DNA of 64,000 nt from Brevibacterium sp. p3-SID960 (GTDB taxonomy: Bacteria; Actinomycetota; Actinomycetes; Actinomycetales; Brevibacteriaceae), in the NCBI RefSeq assembly GCF_025144725.1, contig NZ_JALXKS010000009.1:1-64000 (forward strand). Direction: 5' to 3'. The position numbers and the translations under genes are program-made. A model generated the notes under the pieces. It had not been told where the DNA came from, ran no database searches, and saw only the letters and a list, made by a program, of their open reading frames with translations. Numbering within the stretch: the stretch's first letter is position 1; every line of letters begins with the position of its first letter. Of this stretch, positions 51,087 to 60,195 are shown one piece after another.

Positions 51087-52545
51087 GCCCAGCGGAGACC
51101 GCAAGCCCACCCCCGGCAAACCCGGCCCCGGCGTCAAACGCCGCCGCACCAGCCACGGCCGCACCCGCGTCAACCCCGGTAGGCGCATCGCCTTCGACGT
51201 GCTCATCGCCGTCGACGATGACGACGCCTACGCCAACCTGCTGCTGCCCCCGCGGCTCAGCCGCGCCGGACTCAGCACCGCCGACGCCGGGCTGGCGACC
51301 GAGCTGACCTACGGCACCCTGCGCGGCCGCGGCCTCTACGATGCGATCATCGCCCACGCCGCCGGCCGGTCCGTCAGCAAGCTCGACACCCCTGCCCGCA
51401 ACGCCCTGCGCCTGGGTGCCCACCAGCTGCTGGAGATGAAGACTGCCGCCCATGCCGCCGTCAACGAAACCGTCGGTCTCATGCGTGCGACCCAGCACAT
51501 GAAGGCCGCAGGGTTCGTCAACGCCGTCATGCGCCGCATCAGCGAACGCACCCGCACCGAATGGATCGACCTCGTCACCGACGGCGCCAGCGACGATGAG
51601 AAGATCGGGCTCGCCTACGCCCACCCGGCCTGGATCGTCACCGCACTGCGCGAATCGCTGACCGCCCACGGAAGGCATCCCGGTGAGCTCACCGCGCTGC
51701 TCGAAGCCGACAATGTGCCTGCCCGCGTGTGCCTGACAGTCCTGCCCGGCCTGGCCGACCGCGAGGTGATCGCCGCCGACTACGGAGAACCTACGACGCT
51801 GTCCCCGCTCGGCGTCGAACTGTCCTCCGGAGACCCATACGCGCTGCCCGAAGTGCAGGCCGGACAGGCTCGTGTCCAGGACGAAGGCTCCCAGCTCGTG
51901 GCCCTCGGCCTGACCGCAGCCCCGGCGCCTGAGGGCCCGGTTCTCGACCTCTGCGCCGGTCCCGGCGGCAAGACCGCCGTGCTCGCAGCCGAAGCAGCTG
52001 CCACCGGCACGCCGGTCGTCGCCTGCGACGTCTCGGCCCACCGCGCTGAGCTCGTCCGCGACTCCGTGCGCGCCATCGATGCAGACGTCACCGTCCTCAC
52101 CGCCGACGGCCGCAGCCTGGCAGACGAGCACCTCGGCCGCTACGCGCGCGTGCTTGCCGACGTGCCCTGCACCGGCCTGGGTGCATTGCGCCGCCGACCC
52201 GAAGCGCGCTGGAGACGGCGAGCCGCCGACGTCGAGGCGCTGCAGCCGATCCAGCGCGCACTCCTGACCCGGGCGATCGAGCTCACCGCGCCTGGGGGAG
52301 TCGTGGCCTACACCACCTGCTCACCCCACTGCGGCGAGACGATCGACATCGTCACACAGGTGCTCACTGCCTCGGGCACGGACGTCGAGGCGCTCGACGC
52401 GCCGTCGATCCTCGCTGAGGTCACCGGCCGGGACGCTGCAGCGTTCGCCTCGGCGCGGATCGGGACCGGGCGGGCCGCGCAGCTGTGGCCGCACGTGCAC
52501 GGCACCGACGGGATGTTCCTCGCACTGCTGCGCCGCACCGGCTGA
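51079..52545 (+). CDS. rsmB: 16S rRNA m5C967 methyltransferase RsmB
   Basis: The 488-residue protein has an N-terminal NusB-like RNA-binding domain (about 30-165) and a C-terminal SAM-dependent methyltransferase with the SAM motif [15 protein letters not shown]. The first catalytic Cys is in [18 protein letters not shown] and the second in TCSPH. Basic, Pro/Arg-rich first 30 residues. Overlaps fmt by 8 bases. Confidence 0.95.
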   Translation: MAEPSGDRKPTPGKPGPGVKRRRTSHGRTRVNPGRRIAFDVLIAVDDDDAYANLLLPPRLSRAGLSTADAGLATELTYGTLRGRGLYDAIIAHAAGRSVSKLDTPARNALRLGAHQLLEMKTAAHAAVNETVGLMRATQHMKAAGFVNAVMRRISERTRTEWIDLVTDGASDDEKIGLAYAHPAWIVTALRESLTAHGRHPGELTALLEADNVPARVCLTVLPGLADREVIAADYGEPTTLSPLGVELSSGDPYALPEVQAGQARVQDEGSQLVALGLTAAPAPEGPVLDLCAGPGGKTAVLAAEAAATGTPVVACDVSAHRAELVRDSVRAIDADVTVLTADGRSLADEHLGRYARVLADVPCTGLGALRRRPEARWRRRAADVEALQPIQRALLTRAIELTAPGGVVAYTTCSPHCGETIDIVTQVLTASGTDVEALDAPSILAEVTGRDAAAFASARIGTGRAAQLWPHVHGTDGMFLALLRRTG

Positions 52546-52558
52546 AGCGCCGAGGCTC

Positions 52559-52564
52559 TATGCT
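52559..52564 (+). promoter_or_regulatory. -10 box of a leaderless promoter (rpe)
   Basis: TATGCT ends 6 bases before the rpe GTG. The intervening GGGAGG abuts the GTG, too close to act as a ribosome site. Confidence 0.6.
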
Positions 52565-52570
52565 GGGAGG

Positions 52571-53233
52571 GTGAGCATTCGCATTCATCCCAGCATCCTG
52601 TCCTGTGACTTCTCCCGCCTGTCTGAGGAACTCGACGCGATCTCGGCAGCCGATATGGCCCACGTCGACGTCATGGACAACCACTTCGTCCCCAACCTGA
52701 CCTTCGGCCCTCCTGTCGTCGAGCGGATCCGCGAGGTCTCGCCGATCCCTATCGACGCACATCTCATGATCGAACAGGCCGACCGGCACGCCCCGGTCTA
52801 CGCCGAGATGGGCTGCGCTTCGGTCAGCTTCCACGCTGAAGCCTCCGCCGCTCCCGTCCGGCTGGCGCGAGAGATCCGCGCACTGGGGGCGAAGGCCTCG
52901 CTGGCGATCCGCCCGGCCACCCCGATAGAGCCCTATATCGACCTGCTGGCCGAGTTCGACCAGATCCTCATCATGACCGTCGAACCCGGATTCGGCGGCC
53001 AGTCATTCCTCGATGTGTGCCTGCCGAAGGTCACCCGCACCCGCCAAGCGATCGAAAGCGCCGGACTCGAAGTCCAACTGCAGGTCGACGGGGGAGTCTC
53101 AGCCACGACCGTCGCCCGCGCTGTGGCCGCCGGAGCGAACGTGCTCGTCGCGGGCTCCGCCGTCTACCGCGCCGAGGATCGCACCGCAGCGATCGAAGAG
53201 CTGCGCGAACTCGCTGTCGAAGCCCAGCGTTGA
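52571..53233 (+). CDS. rpe: Ribulose-phosphate 3-epimerase
   Basis: Rpe interconverts ribulose 5-phosphate and xylulose 5-phosphate. The 220-residue TIM barrel has the metal-ligand motif [24 protein letters not shown] and the phosphate-binding VDGGV. GTG start. Its TGA stop is the first three bases of a 26-bp tandem repeat. Confidence 0.96.
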   Translation: MSIRIHPSILSCDFSRLSEELDAISAADMAHVDVMDNHFVPNLTFGPPVVERIREVSPIPIDAHLMIEQADRHAPVYAEMGCASVSFHAEASAAPVRLAREIRALGAKASLAIRPATPIEPYIDLLAEFDQILIMTVEPGFGGQSFLDVCLPKVTRTRQAIESAGLEVQLQVDGGVSATTVARAVAAGANVLVAGSAVYRAEDRTAAIEELRELAVEAQR

Positions 53234-53308
53234 ACAGGCCCGTGGGCAGAGAATGCTGAAAAGGCCCGTGGGCAGAGAATGCTGAACAGGCACGCAGACA
53301 GAGAAGAG
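53231..53308 (+). repeat. 26-bp tandem repeats starting at the rpe stop codon
   Basis: Copies at 53231-53256 and 53257-53282 differ at one base (TGAACAGG versus TGAAAAGG, then CCCGTGGGCAGAGAATGC); a degenerate third copy follows at 53283-53308. Each begins with TGA, so the rpe reading frame stops at the first. Confidence 0.9.
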
Positions 53309-53338
53309 TTGCCGCGAATGTGAGCCAGAGCCTATAGT
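53309..53338 (+). promoter_or_regulatory. Promoter of the FMN riboswitch-ribM unit
   Basis: TTGCCG (53309-53314) and TATAGT (53333-53338) with an 18-base spacer. The start would fall near 53345, six bases ahead of the riboswitch. Confidence 0.65.
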
Positions 53339-53350
53339 GCGACCAGGAGT

Positions 53351-53472
53351 ACGTGCTCCGGGGTCGGTGAAAGTCCGAGCCGGCGGTGACAGTCCGCGAC
53401 CCCCGTTCCGACGGGGCTGAACTGGTGGGATTCCAGTACCGACGGTGAAAGTCCGGATGGGAGGAAGCACGT
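53351..53472 (+). ncRNA. FMN riboswitch (RFN element)
   Basis: The closing stem pairs ACGTGCT (53351-53357) with AGCACGT (53466-53472). Inside are the RFN signatures CGGTGAAAGTCCG (twice, in slight variants), GGCGGTGACAGTCC, CTGAACTGGTGGGATTCCAG and GGATGGGAGGAAGCACG. It senses FMN and controls the transporter gene downstream. Small hairpins after it (53473-53486, and CGCGG/CCGCG near 53513) may be part of the switch platform. Confidence 0.95.
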
Positions 53473-53575
53473 CTGCGTCTGCGCAGCTGATGGCGATATG
53501 TGCCTGAGCCTACGCGGCGTCACCGCGCTATTCACGCGTCGCACCCCCGGAGCCTTGAGCGAAAGGTTTCGGAAA

Positions 53576-54244
53576 GTGGATATCATCTCGTGGCTCAATG
53601 CCCCGGTCTTCGAACTCATGGGCAAGCCCGTTCCCTGGTCCGATGTCATCGGCAATATCTGCGCGCTGGCAACGGTGTTCCTGGCGCTGCGGCGCAACAT
53701 CTTCTCCTGGCCGGTGCAGATCACCGGCTCGTTGTTCCTGTTCTCCGCCAGCATTTCGGCAGGCCTCGGTGGCAACGCCGCCCGGCAGGTCGTCATCGTC
53801 GCCGCTGCGATCTGGGGATGGAGCCAGTGGAAGCGCTCCAGAGAAGAGTCCGGTGAGATCCGCGTGCGCTGGGCAACCTGGACCGAACGTCTGCTGCTCA
53901 TCGCCGCACTGGCCGTCGGCACCGCCGGTTTCGGCTGGATCCTGGCGTGGGGCGACTGGTCGTGGAACCCGTACCCGGACGCCTACATCTTCATCGGCTC
54001 GCTTGTGGCGATGTACGCCCAGGGCCGGGCGATCGTCGAGTTCTGGTTCGTGTGGCTGGCTGTCGACCTCGTGGGCATCCCACTGGCCGTCATGGGCGGG
54101 CTGCTGTTCTCCGGCATCGTGTACTTCGTCTTCCTCATCATGGTCATCGCCGGCATCATCGACTGGGCGAAGAAGTCCAAGCAGACGATCGCATCGCCGA
54201 GCGAACCCGCACAGACGATCGCCGGTCACGGCGCCGGCGGCTGA
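53576..54244 (+). CDS. ribM: PnuC-family riboflavin transporter (RibM/PnuX)
   Basis: The 222-residue membrane protein has about seven hydrophobic segments and the PnuC-family pattern (NICALATVFLALRRNIFSWPVQI; WGWSQWKR). The FMN riboswitch directly upstream identifies the cargo as riboflavin, as for RibM/PnuX of Corynebacterium and Streptomyces. The start is GTG at 53576, as GAAAGG ends 9 bases upstream; a longer frame begins in the switch platform. A single-gene unit, with no riboflavin synthesis genes beside it. Confidence 0.92.
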   Translation: MDIISWLNAPVFELMGKPVPWSDVIGNICALATVFLALRRNIFSWPVQITGSLFLFSASISAGLGGNAARQVVIVAAAIWGWSQWKRSREESGEIRVRWATWTERLLLIAALAVGTAGFGWILAWGDWSWNPYPDAYIFIGSLVAMYAQGRAIVEFWFVWLAVDLVGIPLAVMGGLLFSGIVYFVFLIMVIAGIIDWAKKSKQTIASPSEPAQTIAGHGAGG

Positions 54245-54260
54245 GCGCCTTCGAACGTCG

Positions 54261-54293
54261 GGCTGACGTCGAGCCCGATCATGTACGTCAGCC
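54261..54293 (+). terminator. Inverted repeat after ribM
   Basis: GGCTGACGT and ACGTCAGCC are perfect 9-bp arms with a 15-base loop, 16 bases after the ribM stop. No T-run; a terminator or operator. Confidence 0.45.
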
Positions 54294-54560
54294 CTCGGCA
54301 TTGCCCTGAACCATCCCGACTGCGCGCCATCCCGCAGGAGGGCTCGCTCCCGAGGTAACGGCAGGAGGATTCGGTGGCCTGGGGTTGTGATCCTTCCGCC
54401 CCCTTCCTCCTGATCGCTGTTTCAAACGTCCTCGTCTGGATGCGCCGGGCGCCGGCCGCAACCGCCGGGACCGCTCTTTCCAGCGCCTGCGCTGGAGCCC
54501 TCGCCTCTGCTCTGTAGGACGGCGCCTGAGACTCCCTGCAGAGCGGTTCCGGTGGTGTAT
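54294..54560. other. Structured intergenic stretch before hisE, no gene seen
   Basis: No convincing coding frame is present. Several inverted repeats occur: CAGGAGGA (54362-54369) with TCCTCCTG (54405-54412), CCAGCGC (54480-54486) with GCGCTGG (54489-54495), and GCTCTGTAGG (54509-54518) with CCTGCAGAGC (54535-54544, one G-U pair). Together with the pair after ribM they fill most of the 328-base gap between ribM and hisE. No T-box, histidine-rich leader frame or tRNA-like fold was recognised. Confidence 0.5.
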
Positions 54561-54566
54561 TACCCT
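54561..54566 (+). promoter_or_regulatory. -10 box of a leaderless promoter (hisE)
   Basis: TACCCT ends 6 bases before the GTG at 54573, which supports that start over the GTG at 54552. Confidence 0.55.
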
Positions 54567-54572
54567 GGCCGT

Positions 54573-54836
54573 GTGAAGACTTTCGAAGAACTGTTCGCAG
54601 AACTGACCGACAAAGCAGCCACCCGTCCCGCTGGTTCGTCCACCGTGGCCGAGCTGGACGCCGGGGTCCATGCGATCGGCAAGAAGGTCGTCGAAGAGGC
54701 CGCCGAGGTGTGGATGGCCGCCGAGTACGAATCCGATGCCGAACTCGCAGGCGAGATCGCCCAGGCGATCTACCACCTGCAGGTGATGATGATCGCCCGT
54801 GGGATCAGCCTCGACGACGTCTATCGCGAACTGTGA
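54573..54836 (+). CDS. hisE: Phosphoribosyl-ATP pyrophosphatase
   Basis: HisE removes pyrophosphate from PR-ATP in histidine synthesis. The 87-residue helical protein contains the MazG-like metal motif [19 protein letters not shown] choose the GTG at 54573 ([11 protein letters not shown]), which has a leaderless -10 box at the proper distance; a GTG seven codons earlier has no ribosome site. hisG follows within 15 bases. Confidence 0.93.
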   Translation: MKTFEELFAELTDKAATRPAGSSTVAELDAGVHAIGKKVVEEAAEVWMAAEYESDAELAGEIAQAIYHLQVMMIARGISLDDVYREL

Positions 54837-54850
54837 GCCGAAAGGAAGCT

Positions 54851-55744
54851 GTGAGCCGAGAAATCACCGACACCGGCCGCATCCCGGCGGTCCGGGCTGA
54901 CGGCATGCTGCGCGTGGCTGTGCCGAACAAGGGCTCGCTGTCCGAATCAGCGACCACCATGCTGCGCGAAGCCGGCTACCAGGTGCGCACGACCTCCAAG
55001 CGACTCGTCCACCGCGACGTCGACGCCGGCATCGAGTTCTTCTACCTGCGCCCACGCGATATCGCCGTCTACGTCGGCCGCGGTCTCATCGACCTCGGCA
55101 TCACCGGCCGCGATCTGCTGCTCGAATCCGGTGCCGACGCCGAGGAGACGCTGCCGCTGGGCTTTGCCCGCTCCCGCTTCCACTACGCCGGAGCCGAAGG
55201 CGCTTTCCACGAGATCGACGAACTCGACGGCCTCACCATCGCCACCAGTTACCCGACGCTGGTCGAACGCGACCTCAGGCAGCGCGGACTCAAAGCCCGG
55301 GTCATCAAACTCGACGGGGCCGTGGAGGTCTCGATCGAACTCGGTGTCGCCGACGTCATCGCCGATGTGGTCGAAACCGGCACCACGCTGCGGATGGCCG
55401 GGCTGCAGACCTTCGGCGAGCCGATCCTGCACTCCGAGGCCGTCGTCATCTCCAACCGGAAGTCGAACCCGGGCACCCGAAAGTTTCTGCGCCGGCTCGA
55501 AAGCGTCATGGTCGCCCGCGACTACGTCCTCGTCGACTACGACATCGCCGCCGAGCACCTCGCCGAGGCGACCGCGCTGACGCCCGGCTTCGAAAGCCCG
55601 ACCGTCTCCGCCCTGCACGACAGCGACTGGTACGCCGTGCGCACTATGGTCGCCGCCCGCGACGTGCACAAGACGATGGACCAGCTCTACGAGGTCGGCG
55701 CCCGCGCCATCCTGGTGACGAACATTGGCGCCTGCCGCATCTGA
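54851..55744 (+). CDS. hisG: ATP phosphoribosyltransferase (long form)
   Basis: HisG makes PR-ATP, the first histidine step, and is inhibited by histidine. The 297-residue protein has MLRVAVPNKGSLSE, the PRPP motif ADVIADVVETGTTLR and the C-terminal regulatory domain of the long form, so no HisZ partner is needed. The GTG at 54851 has AAAGGAAG ahead; a GTG at 54833 (overlapping hisE) and an ATG at 54905 are alternatives. Confidence 0.94.
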   Translation: MSREITDTGRIPAVRADGMLRVAVPNKGSLSESATTMLREAGYQVRTTSKRLVHRDVDAGIEFFYLRPRDIAVYVGRGLIDLGITGRDLLLESGADAEETLPLGFARSRFHYAGAEGAFHEIDELDGLTIATSYPTLVERDLRQRGLKARVIKLDGAVEVSIELGVADVIADVVETGTTLRMAGLQTFGEPILHSEAVVISNRKSNPGTRKFLRRLESVMVARDYVLVDYDIAAEHLAEATALTPGFESPTVSALHDSDWYAVRTMVAARDVHKTMDQLYEVGARAILVTNIGACRI

Positions 55745-56192
55745 GACCCGGCCATTCAGGCCCTATTTCACGAGGATCCTCACCGTGTTCCTCGCGATCA
55801 CGATCGTCGTGTCCTTTGCACTGCTGAGCTGGGGGCTGACCCAGCTGCACTGGACCGGCTGGAAAACCCGCGACATCGTCTGGATGAATGCTCTGGGCGT
55901 GCTCTTCGGCGCCCTCGTCTGGCGCATCGGGGCGATCGCGGCATTCGTCACCGAGGAAGCGCTCATCGTGCGCAACATCTTCAGCACGACGAAGGTCGAA
56001 TGGACGCGCATCCTCGCCATCAGCTTCCACCCGCGGGGTGGTGACTCGTGGGTCACCCTCGACCTGTCGGATGGTTCGACCCTGTCGGTGATGGCGATCC
56101 AGTCCGCAGACGGAGACCGGGCGCGCTACGCCTGCGAGCGGTTGCGTAGACTCGTGGACACATACAGCTCACCCGATGTGCCGGACAACTGA
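55725..56192 (+). CDS. PH-domain membrane protein
   Basis: The 155-residue protein has two membrane segments (about 16-40 and 52-72) followed by a small beta-rich domain (VTEEALIVRNIFSTTKVEW) typical of bacterial PH-like proteins. Such genes follow hisG in other Actinobacteria; function unknown. The TTG start overlaps hisG by 20 bases; a GTG at 55785 with a GAGGA ahead would trim the front of the first membrane segment and is an alternative. Confidence 0.75.
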   Translation: MAPAASETRPFRPYFTRILTVFLAITIVVSFALLSWGLTQLHWTGWKTRDIVWMNALGVLFGALVWRIGAIAAFVTEEALIVRNIFSTTKVEWTRILAISFHPRGGDSWVTLDLSDGSTLSVMAIQSADGDRARYACERLRRLVDTYSSPDVPDN

Positions 56193-56326
56193 ACCGGCCT
56201 GGCACCACCTGTGCAGACACGCGTCCGCGAGACGACAGCGCAGCGGCACCGGCACCTCGGGCACACTGAGACCAGCCGCCGGGCACGGCTGCCAACGGCC
56301 GAACGACGAAGGAGAACCGACCGACG

Positions 56327-57535
56327 ATGAGCAGCACATCCGAGACCACCATCCGCCCCGGACCACTGTCCGGCTACACCGTCGTCGACCTCTCCCGCGC
56401 ACTGGCCGGACCGCATGCCGGGCAGATGCTCGGCGACCTCGGCGCCCGCGTCATCAAGGTCGAGAACCCCGCCTCCGGCGACGACTCCCGCTCCTGGGGC
56501 CCGCCCTTCGTCGGGCCTGAGGACGATCCGCAGGCCACCTACTTCTTCTCCTGCAACCGCAACAAGGAATCCATCGCCCTCAACCTCAAGGACGACCGTG
56601 ACAAGGAGGTCCTCGCCCAGCTCATCGAGCGCGCCGACGTGCTCGTCGAGAACTTCCGCGGCGGCGTGCTCACCCGCCTCGGATTCTCCACCGAACGCTG
56701 CATGGAGCTCAACCCGCGCCTCGTGATCCTCTCGATCACCGGCTTCGGACACGACGGCCCCGAGGCCGCCCGGGCCGGATACGACCAGATCGCCCAGGGC
56801 GAGGCCGGCCTCATGTCGCTGACCGGCTCCGCCCCCGATGACATGCAGAAGGTCGGCGTGCCGATCGCCGACCTGCTGTCTGGCATCTACGGCTCCTACG
56901 GCGTGCTCGCCGCCCTGCTCGAACGCGAGCGCACCGGCCGCGGCAAGGTGGTGCGCACCTCGCTCATCGCCGGCATGGTCGGTGTCCACGCCTTCCAGGG
57001 CACCCGCGCCACGATCGCCGGGGAGAACCCTGCACCCGGCGGCAACCACCACCCGTCGCTGTCGCCCTACGGCCTGTTCCACTGCAAGGGCGGGGCCGTG
57101 CAGATCTCGGTGGGCAACCAGAACCTGTGGCACAAACTCTGTGCCGCCTTCGACATCGACCCCGAAACTCAGGGTATGGCGACCAACGCCGAACGCGTCG
57201 CCAACCGCCCGGCAGTCATCAGCGTCATCGAAGAGCGCTTCCGCGACTACACCGCTGAAGAGCTGCTTGACAAGCTCGCCGATGCCGGCATCCCATCAGG
57301 CATCGTGCGCTCCCTGCAGGAGGTCTACCAGTGGGAGCAGGCGCTGTCGCAGGGACTGAAGATCTCCGTTGAGCACCCGGTGCTCGGCGAGATCGACCTG
57401 CCCGGCCCGCCGCTGCGGTTCTTCGACGCCGATACCGAAGGCGAAACCGAATCGACGCCGCGCGAGCACCTCGCCCCGCCGCTCCTCGACGAACACGGCG
57501 ACGCGATTCGCCGCTGGCTGGAGGAGACGCCTTGA
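56327..57535 (+). CDS. CaiB/BaiF-type (family III) CoA-transferase
   Basis: Family III CoA-transferases move CoA between carboxylic acids through an Asp-bound intermediate; Asp153 in AGYDQIAQGEAG is that residue. The 402-residue protein has the full two-domain layout (VVDLSRALAGPHAGQMLGDLGARVIKVE across about 19-46). ATG with AAGGAGAA upstream. It overlaps the carboxyltransferase gene by 4 bases. The acid handled cannot be told from sequence alone. Confidence 0.9.
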   Translation: MSSTSETTIRPGPLSGYTVVDLSRALAGPHAGQMLGDLGARVIKVENPASGDDSRSWGPPFVGPEDDPQATYFFSCNRNKESIALNLKDDRDKEVLAQLIERADVLVENFRGGVLTRLGFSTERCMELNPRLVILSITGFGHDGPEAARAGYDQIAQGEAGLMSLTGSAPDDMQKVGVPIADLLSGIYGSYGVLAALLERERTGRGKVVRTSLIAGMVGVHAFQGTRATIAGENPAPGGNHHPSLSPYGLFHCKGGAVQISVGNQNLWHKLCAAFDIDPETQGMATNAERVANRPAVISVIEERFRDYTAEELLDKLADAGIPSGIVRSLQEVYQWEQALSQGLKISVEHPVLGEIDLPGPPLRFFDADTEGETESTPREHLAPPLLDEHGDAIRRWLEETP

Positions 57536-59037
57536 GCTCGCGGTTGAGCGCCCGGGAGCTGATCGATCTCGTCGTCGACGACGGCACCTTCATCTCCTGG
57601 GACGAAGAGCCGATCGAACCAGCAGACGGGATCTCCGAGACCTACGCCGCCGAACTCGCCGCAGCTGAGGAGAAGTCCGGTGTCGACGAGGCCGTTATCA
57701 CCGGCGAGGGCCGCATCTACGGCCGCCGCGTCGCGGTCGTGGCCTGCGAGTTCCGGTTCCTCGCCGGATCGATCGGCGTCGCTGCAGCCGAACGGCTGTG
57801 CCAGGCGATCGAACGCGCCACCGCTGAGGGCCTGCCGCTGCTGGCCGGACCAGCCTCGGGTGGGACCCGCATGCAGGAGGGCACCGTCGCATTCCTCACG
57901 ATGGTCAAGCTCGCCGCCGCCGTGAAGGTCCACCGCAAGGCCGGACTGCCCTACCTCGTCTACCTGCGCCACCCGACCACCGGAGGCGTGTTCGCCTCCT
58001 GGGGATCCCTGGGCCACTTCACCGTCGCCGATCGCGGCAGCCTCATCGGCTTCCTCGGCCCACGCGTGTACGAGCAGCTCTACGGCGAGAAGTTCCCCGA
58101 CAGCGTTCAGACCGGCGAGAACCTCTACCGCAACGGGCTCATCGACGCCGTCCTCTCGCCCGAGCGGATCGCCTCGACGGTCAACATGGTCCTCAATGTG
58201 CTCATGGGCGCCCGCGAAGTCCCGGCACCCGTGCCGGATCCGCGCACCGAACCCGATCCGATGCCGGTCAACACCCACGCCTGGGACATCATCACCGCCT
58301 CCCGCCGGCCCGAACGCCCCGGTGTGCGCGAGCTGCTGCGCCATGGCGCCACCGATGTGCTGCCGCTCAACGGGACCGGCCAAGGCGAGAAGGACCCCGG
58401 TCTGCTGCTGGCCGCCGCCCGGTTCGGCACCGCGCCGTGCATCGTGCTCGGCCAGGACCGCAGCCGGCAGGCCGCCGGCGAGCCGATGGGACCAGCCGCC
58501 CTGCGCGAAGCCCGCCGCGGCATGGCGCTTGCCGCCGAACTGCACATCCCGCTCGTCACCGTCATCGACACCCCGGGAGCAGCACTGTCGAAGAGCGCTG
58601 AGGAAGGTGGGCTGGCCGGCGAGATCGCCCGCTGCCTGGCCGACCTGGTCACCCTCGACGCCCCGACCGTCTCCCTCATCATGGGCGAGGGGACCGGCGG
58701 CGGGGCGCTGGCACTCGTCCCAGCCGACCGGGTGCTCTCAGCCGAGAACGGCTGGCTGTCACCGCTGCCGCCCGAAGGCGCCTCGGCGATTGTCTACCGC
58801 GACACCGACCATGCCCCGGAGATGGCGCAGAAGCAGGGTGTGCAGGCCGAGATGCTGCTCAAGCACGGCATCGTCGACCGGGTCATCGCCGAGCAGCCCG
58901 ACGCCGCGGACGAACCCGAGGCGTTCGTCACCCGGGTGGCGAAGACCCTGCAATACGAGATCATCACGCTGATGCGCGAACCCGCCTACCGGCGCGAGCA
59001 CCGGCGCATCGAACGCTACCGCAGCCTCGGACTGTGA
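57532..59037 (+). CDS. Fused acyl-CoA carboxyltransferase (AccD3-like)
   Basis: The 501-residue protein has two crotonase-like halves: a beta-type half with [12 protein letters not shown], and an alpha-type half with [17 protein letters not shown] and [12 protein letters not shown]. The N-terminus lacks the zinc-ribbon cysteines of E. coli AccD. This matches the AccD3-like fused type of mycobacteria and corynebacteria. It would transfer carboxyl from biotin to acetyl-CoA or a related acyl-CoA, but the biotin carboxylase subunit is encoded elsewhere. Coupled to the CoA-transferase; hisF follows 16 bases on. Confidence 0.88.
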   Translation: MSSRLSARELIDLVVDDGTFISWDEEPIEPADGISETYAAELAAAEEKSGVDEAVITGEGRIYGRRVAVVACEFRFLAGSIGVAAAERLCQAIERATAEGLPLLAGPASGGTRMQEGTVAFLTMVKLAAAVKVHRKAGLPYLVYLRHPTTGGVFASWGSLGHFTVADRGSLIGFLGPRVYEQLYGEKFPDSVQTGENLYRNGLIDAVLSPERIASTVNMVLNVLMGAREVPAPVPDPRTEPDPMPVNTHAWDIITASRRPERPGVRELLRHGATDVLPLNGTGQGEKDPGLLLAAARFGTAPCIVLGQDRSRQAAGEPMGPAALREARRGMALAAELHIPLVTVIDTPGAALSKSAEEGGLAGEIARCLADLVTLDAPTVSLIMGEGTGGGALALVPADRVLSAENGWLSPLPPEGASAIVYRDTDHAPEMAQKQGVQAEMLLKHGIVDRVIAEQPDAADEPEAFVTRVAKTLQYEIITLMREPAYRREHRRIERYRSLGL

Positions 59038-59053
59038 GAGGAGACCCACGAAC

Positions 59054-59827
59054 ATGACCCTTGCCGTGCGCGTCATCCCGTGCCTTGACGTCGACGCCGG
59101 CCGCGTCGTCAAAGGAGTCCGGTTCGAGAACCTGCGCGATGCCGGCGACCCGATCGAACTCGCCCGCCGCTACAGCGAACTCGGCGCCGACGAAGTCACC
59201 TTCCTCGATGTCACCGCCTCCAGCAGCGAAAGGGAGACCACCTACGAAATGGTCTCCCAGTGCGCGGAGACGGTGTTCATCCCGCTGACCGTCGGCGGGG
59301 GAGTGCGCAGCACCGACGACGTCGACCGTCTCCTGCGAGCAGGCGCGGACAAGGTCGGCGTCAATACCGCCGCCGTGGCCCGGCCCGAGCTCATCACCGA
59401 GATCGCCGAACGGTTCGGCAGCCAGGTCCTCGTCCTCTCCCTCGACGCCCGCCGGGTCCCGGCAGACCGGCCGGCCACCGCCTCGGGATTCGAGGTCACC
59501 ACCCATGGCGGGCGCCGCGGCACCGGCATCGATGCCATCGAGTGGATCTGCGAGGCCGCCGAACGCGGGGCAGGGGAGATCCTGCTCAACAGCGTCGACG
59601 CCGACGGCACTCATGAGGGCTTCGACCTTGAGCTCATCCGCGCCGCCCGATCCGTCGTCGACGTCCCGCTCATCGCCTCGGGAGGAGCCGGGGAGCTCGA
59701 GCACTTCGCCCCGGCAGTCCACGCCGGCGCCGATGCCGTGCTCGCCGCCTCGGTCTTCCACTTCGGCACCTTCACGATCGCCGAGGTGAAGGACGCACTC
59801 GCCGCCGACGGGATCACCGTCCGATGA
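59054..59827 (+). CDS. hisF: Imidazole glycerol phosphate synthase cyclase subunit
   Basis: HisF forms the imidazole ring with ammonia from HisH. The 257-residue TIM barrel has the catalytic Asp12 ([13 protein letters not shown]) and the second Asp in LSLDARR. GAGAGGAG lies about 10 bases ahead of the ATG. Overlaps hisI by 4 bases. Confidence 0.96.
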   Translation: MTLAVRVIPCLDVDAGRVVKGVRFENLRDAGDPIELARRYSELGADEVTFLDVTASSSERETTYEMVSQCAETVFIPLTVGGGVRSTDDVDRLLRAGADKVGVNTAAVARPELITEIAERFGSQVLVLSLDARRVPADRPATASGFEVTTHGGRRGTGIDAIEWICEAAERGAGEILLNSVDADGTHEGFDLELIRAARSVVDVPLIASGGAGELEHFAPAVHAGADAVLAASVFHFGTFTIAEVKDALAADGITVR

Positions 59828-60195
59828 CCGGCGTCCCGGACTCCAGCCTCGACCCGGCGATCGCCGCACGCCTCAAACGGGGCAGCGGCGGGCTCCTGCC
59901 GGTCGTCGTGCAGGAGGCGACGAGCCGCGAGGTGCTCATGCTCGCCTGGATGGACGACGAGGCGCTGGCTCGCACCCTGCGCACCGGCAGGGCGACCTAC
60001 TGGTCGCGATCCCGCCAGGAGTACTGGGTCAAGGGCGAAACCTCCGGGCACACCCAGCGGGTCCGCTCGGTCGCTCTCGACTGCGACGCCGACACCATCC
60101 TGCTCATCGTCGACCAGGTCGGGCCGGCGTGCCATACTCAGACAGCCACCTGCTTCACCGGAAGGGAGCTCGATGCACATCTCGCCGACACGTGA
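59824..60195 (+). CDS. hisI: Phosphoribosyl-AMP cyclohydrolase
   Basis: HisI opens the adenine ring of PR-AMP using zinc. The 123-residue protein has the [18 protein letters not shown] family block (about 60-77), DCDAD and the C-terminal CH-type cysteines ([14 protein letters not shown]). No HisE domain is fused. It overlaps trpE by 23 bases. Confidence 0.95.
   Translation: MTGVPDSSLDPAIAARLKRGSGGLLPVVVQEATSREVLMLAWMDDEALARTLRTGRATYWSRSRQEYWVKGETSGHTQRVRSVALDCDADTILLIVDQVGPACHTQTATCFTGRELDAHLADT

Noticed and set aside
54294..54572. T-box or histidine leader peptide ahead of hisE
   Set aside because: No T-box core and no run of CAC/CAT codons was found in any short frame.
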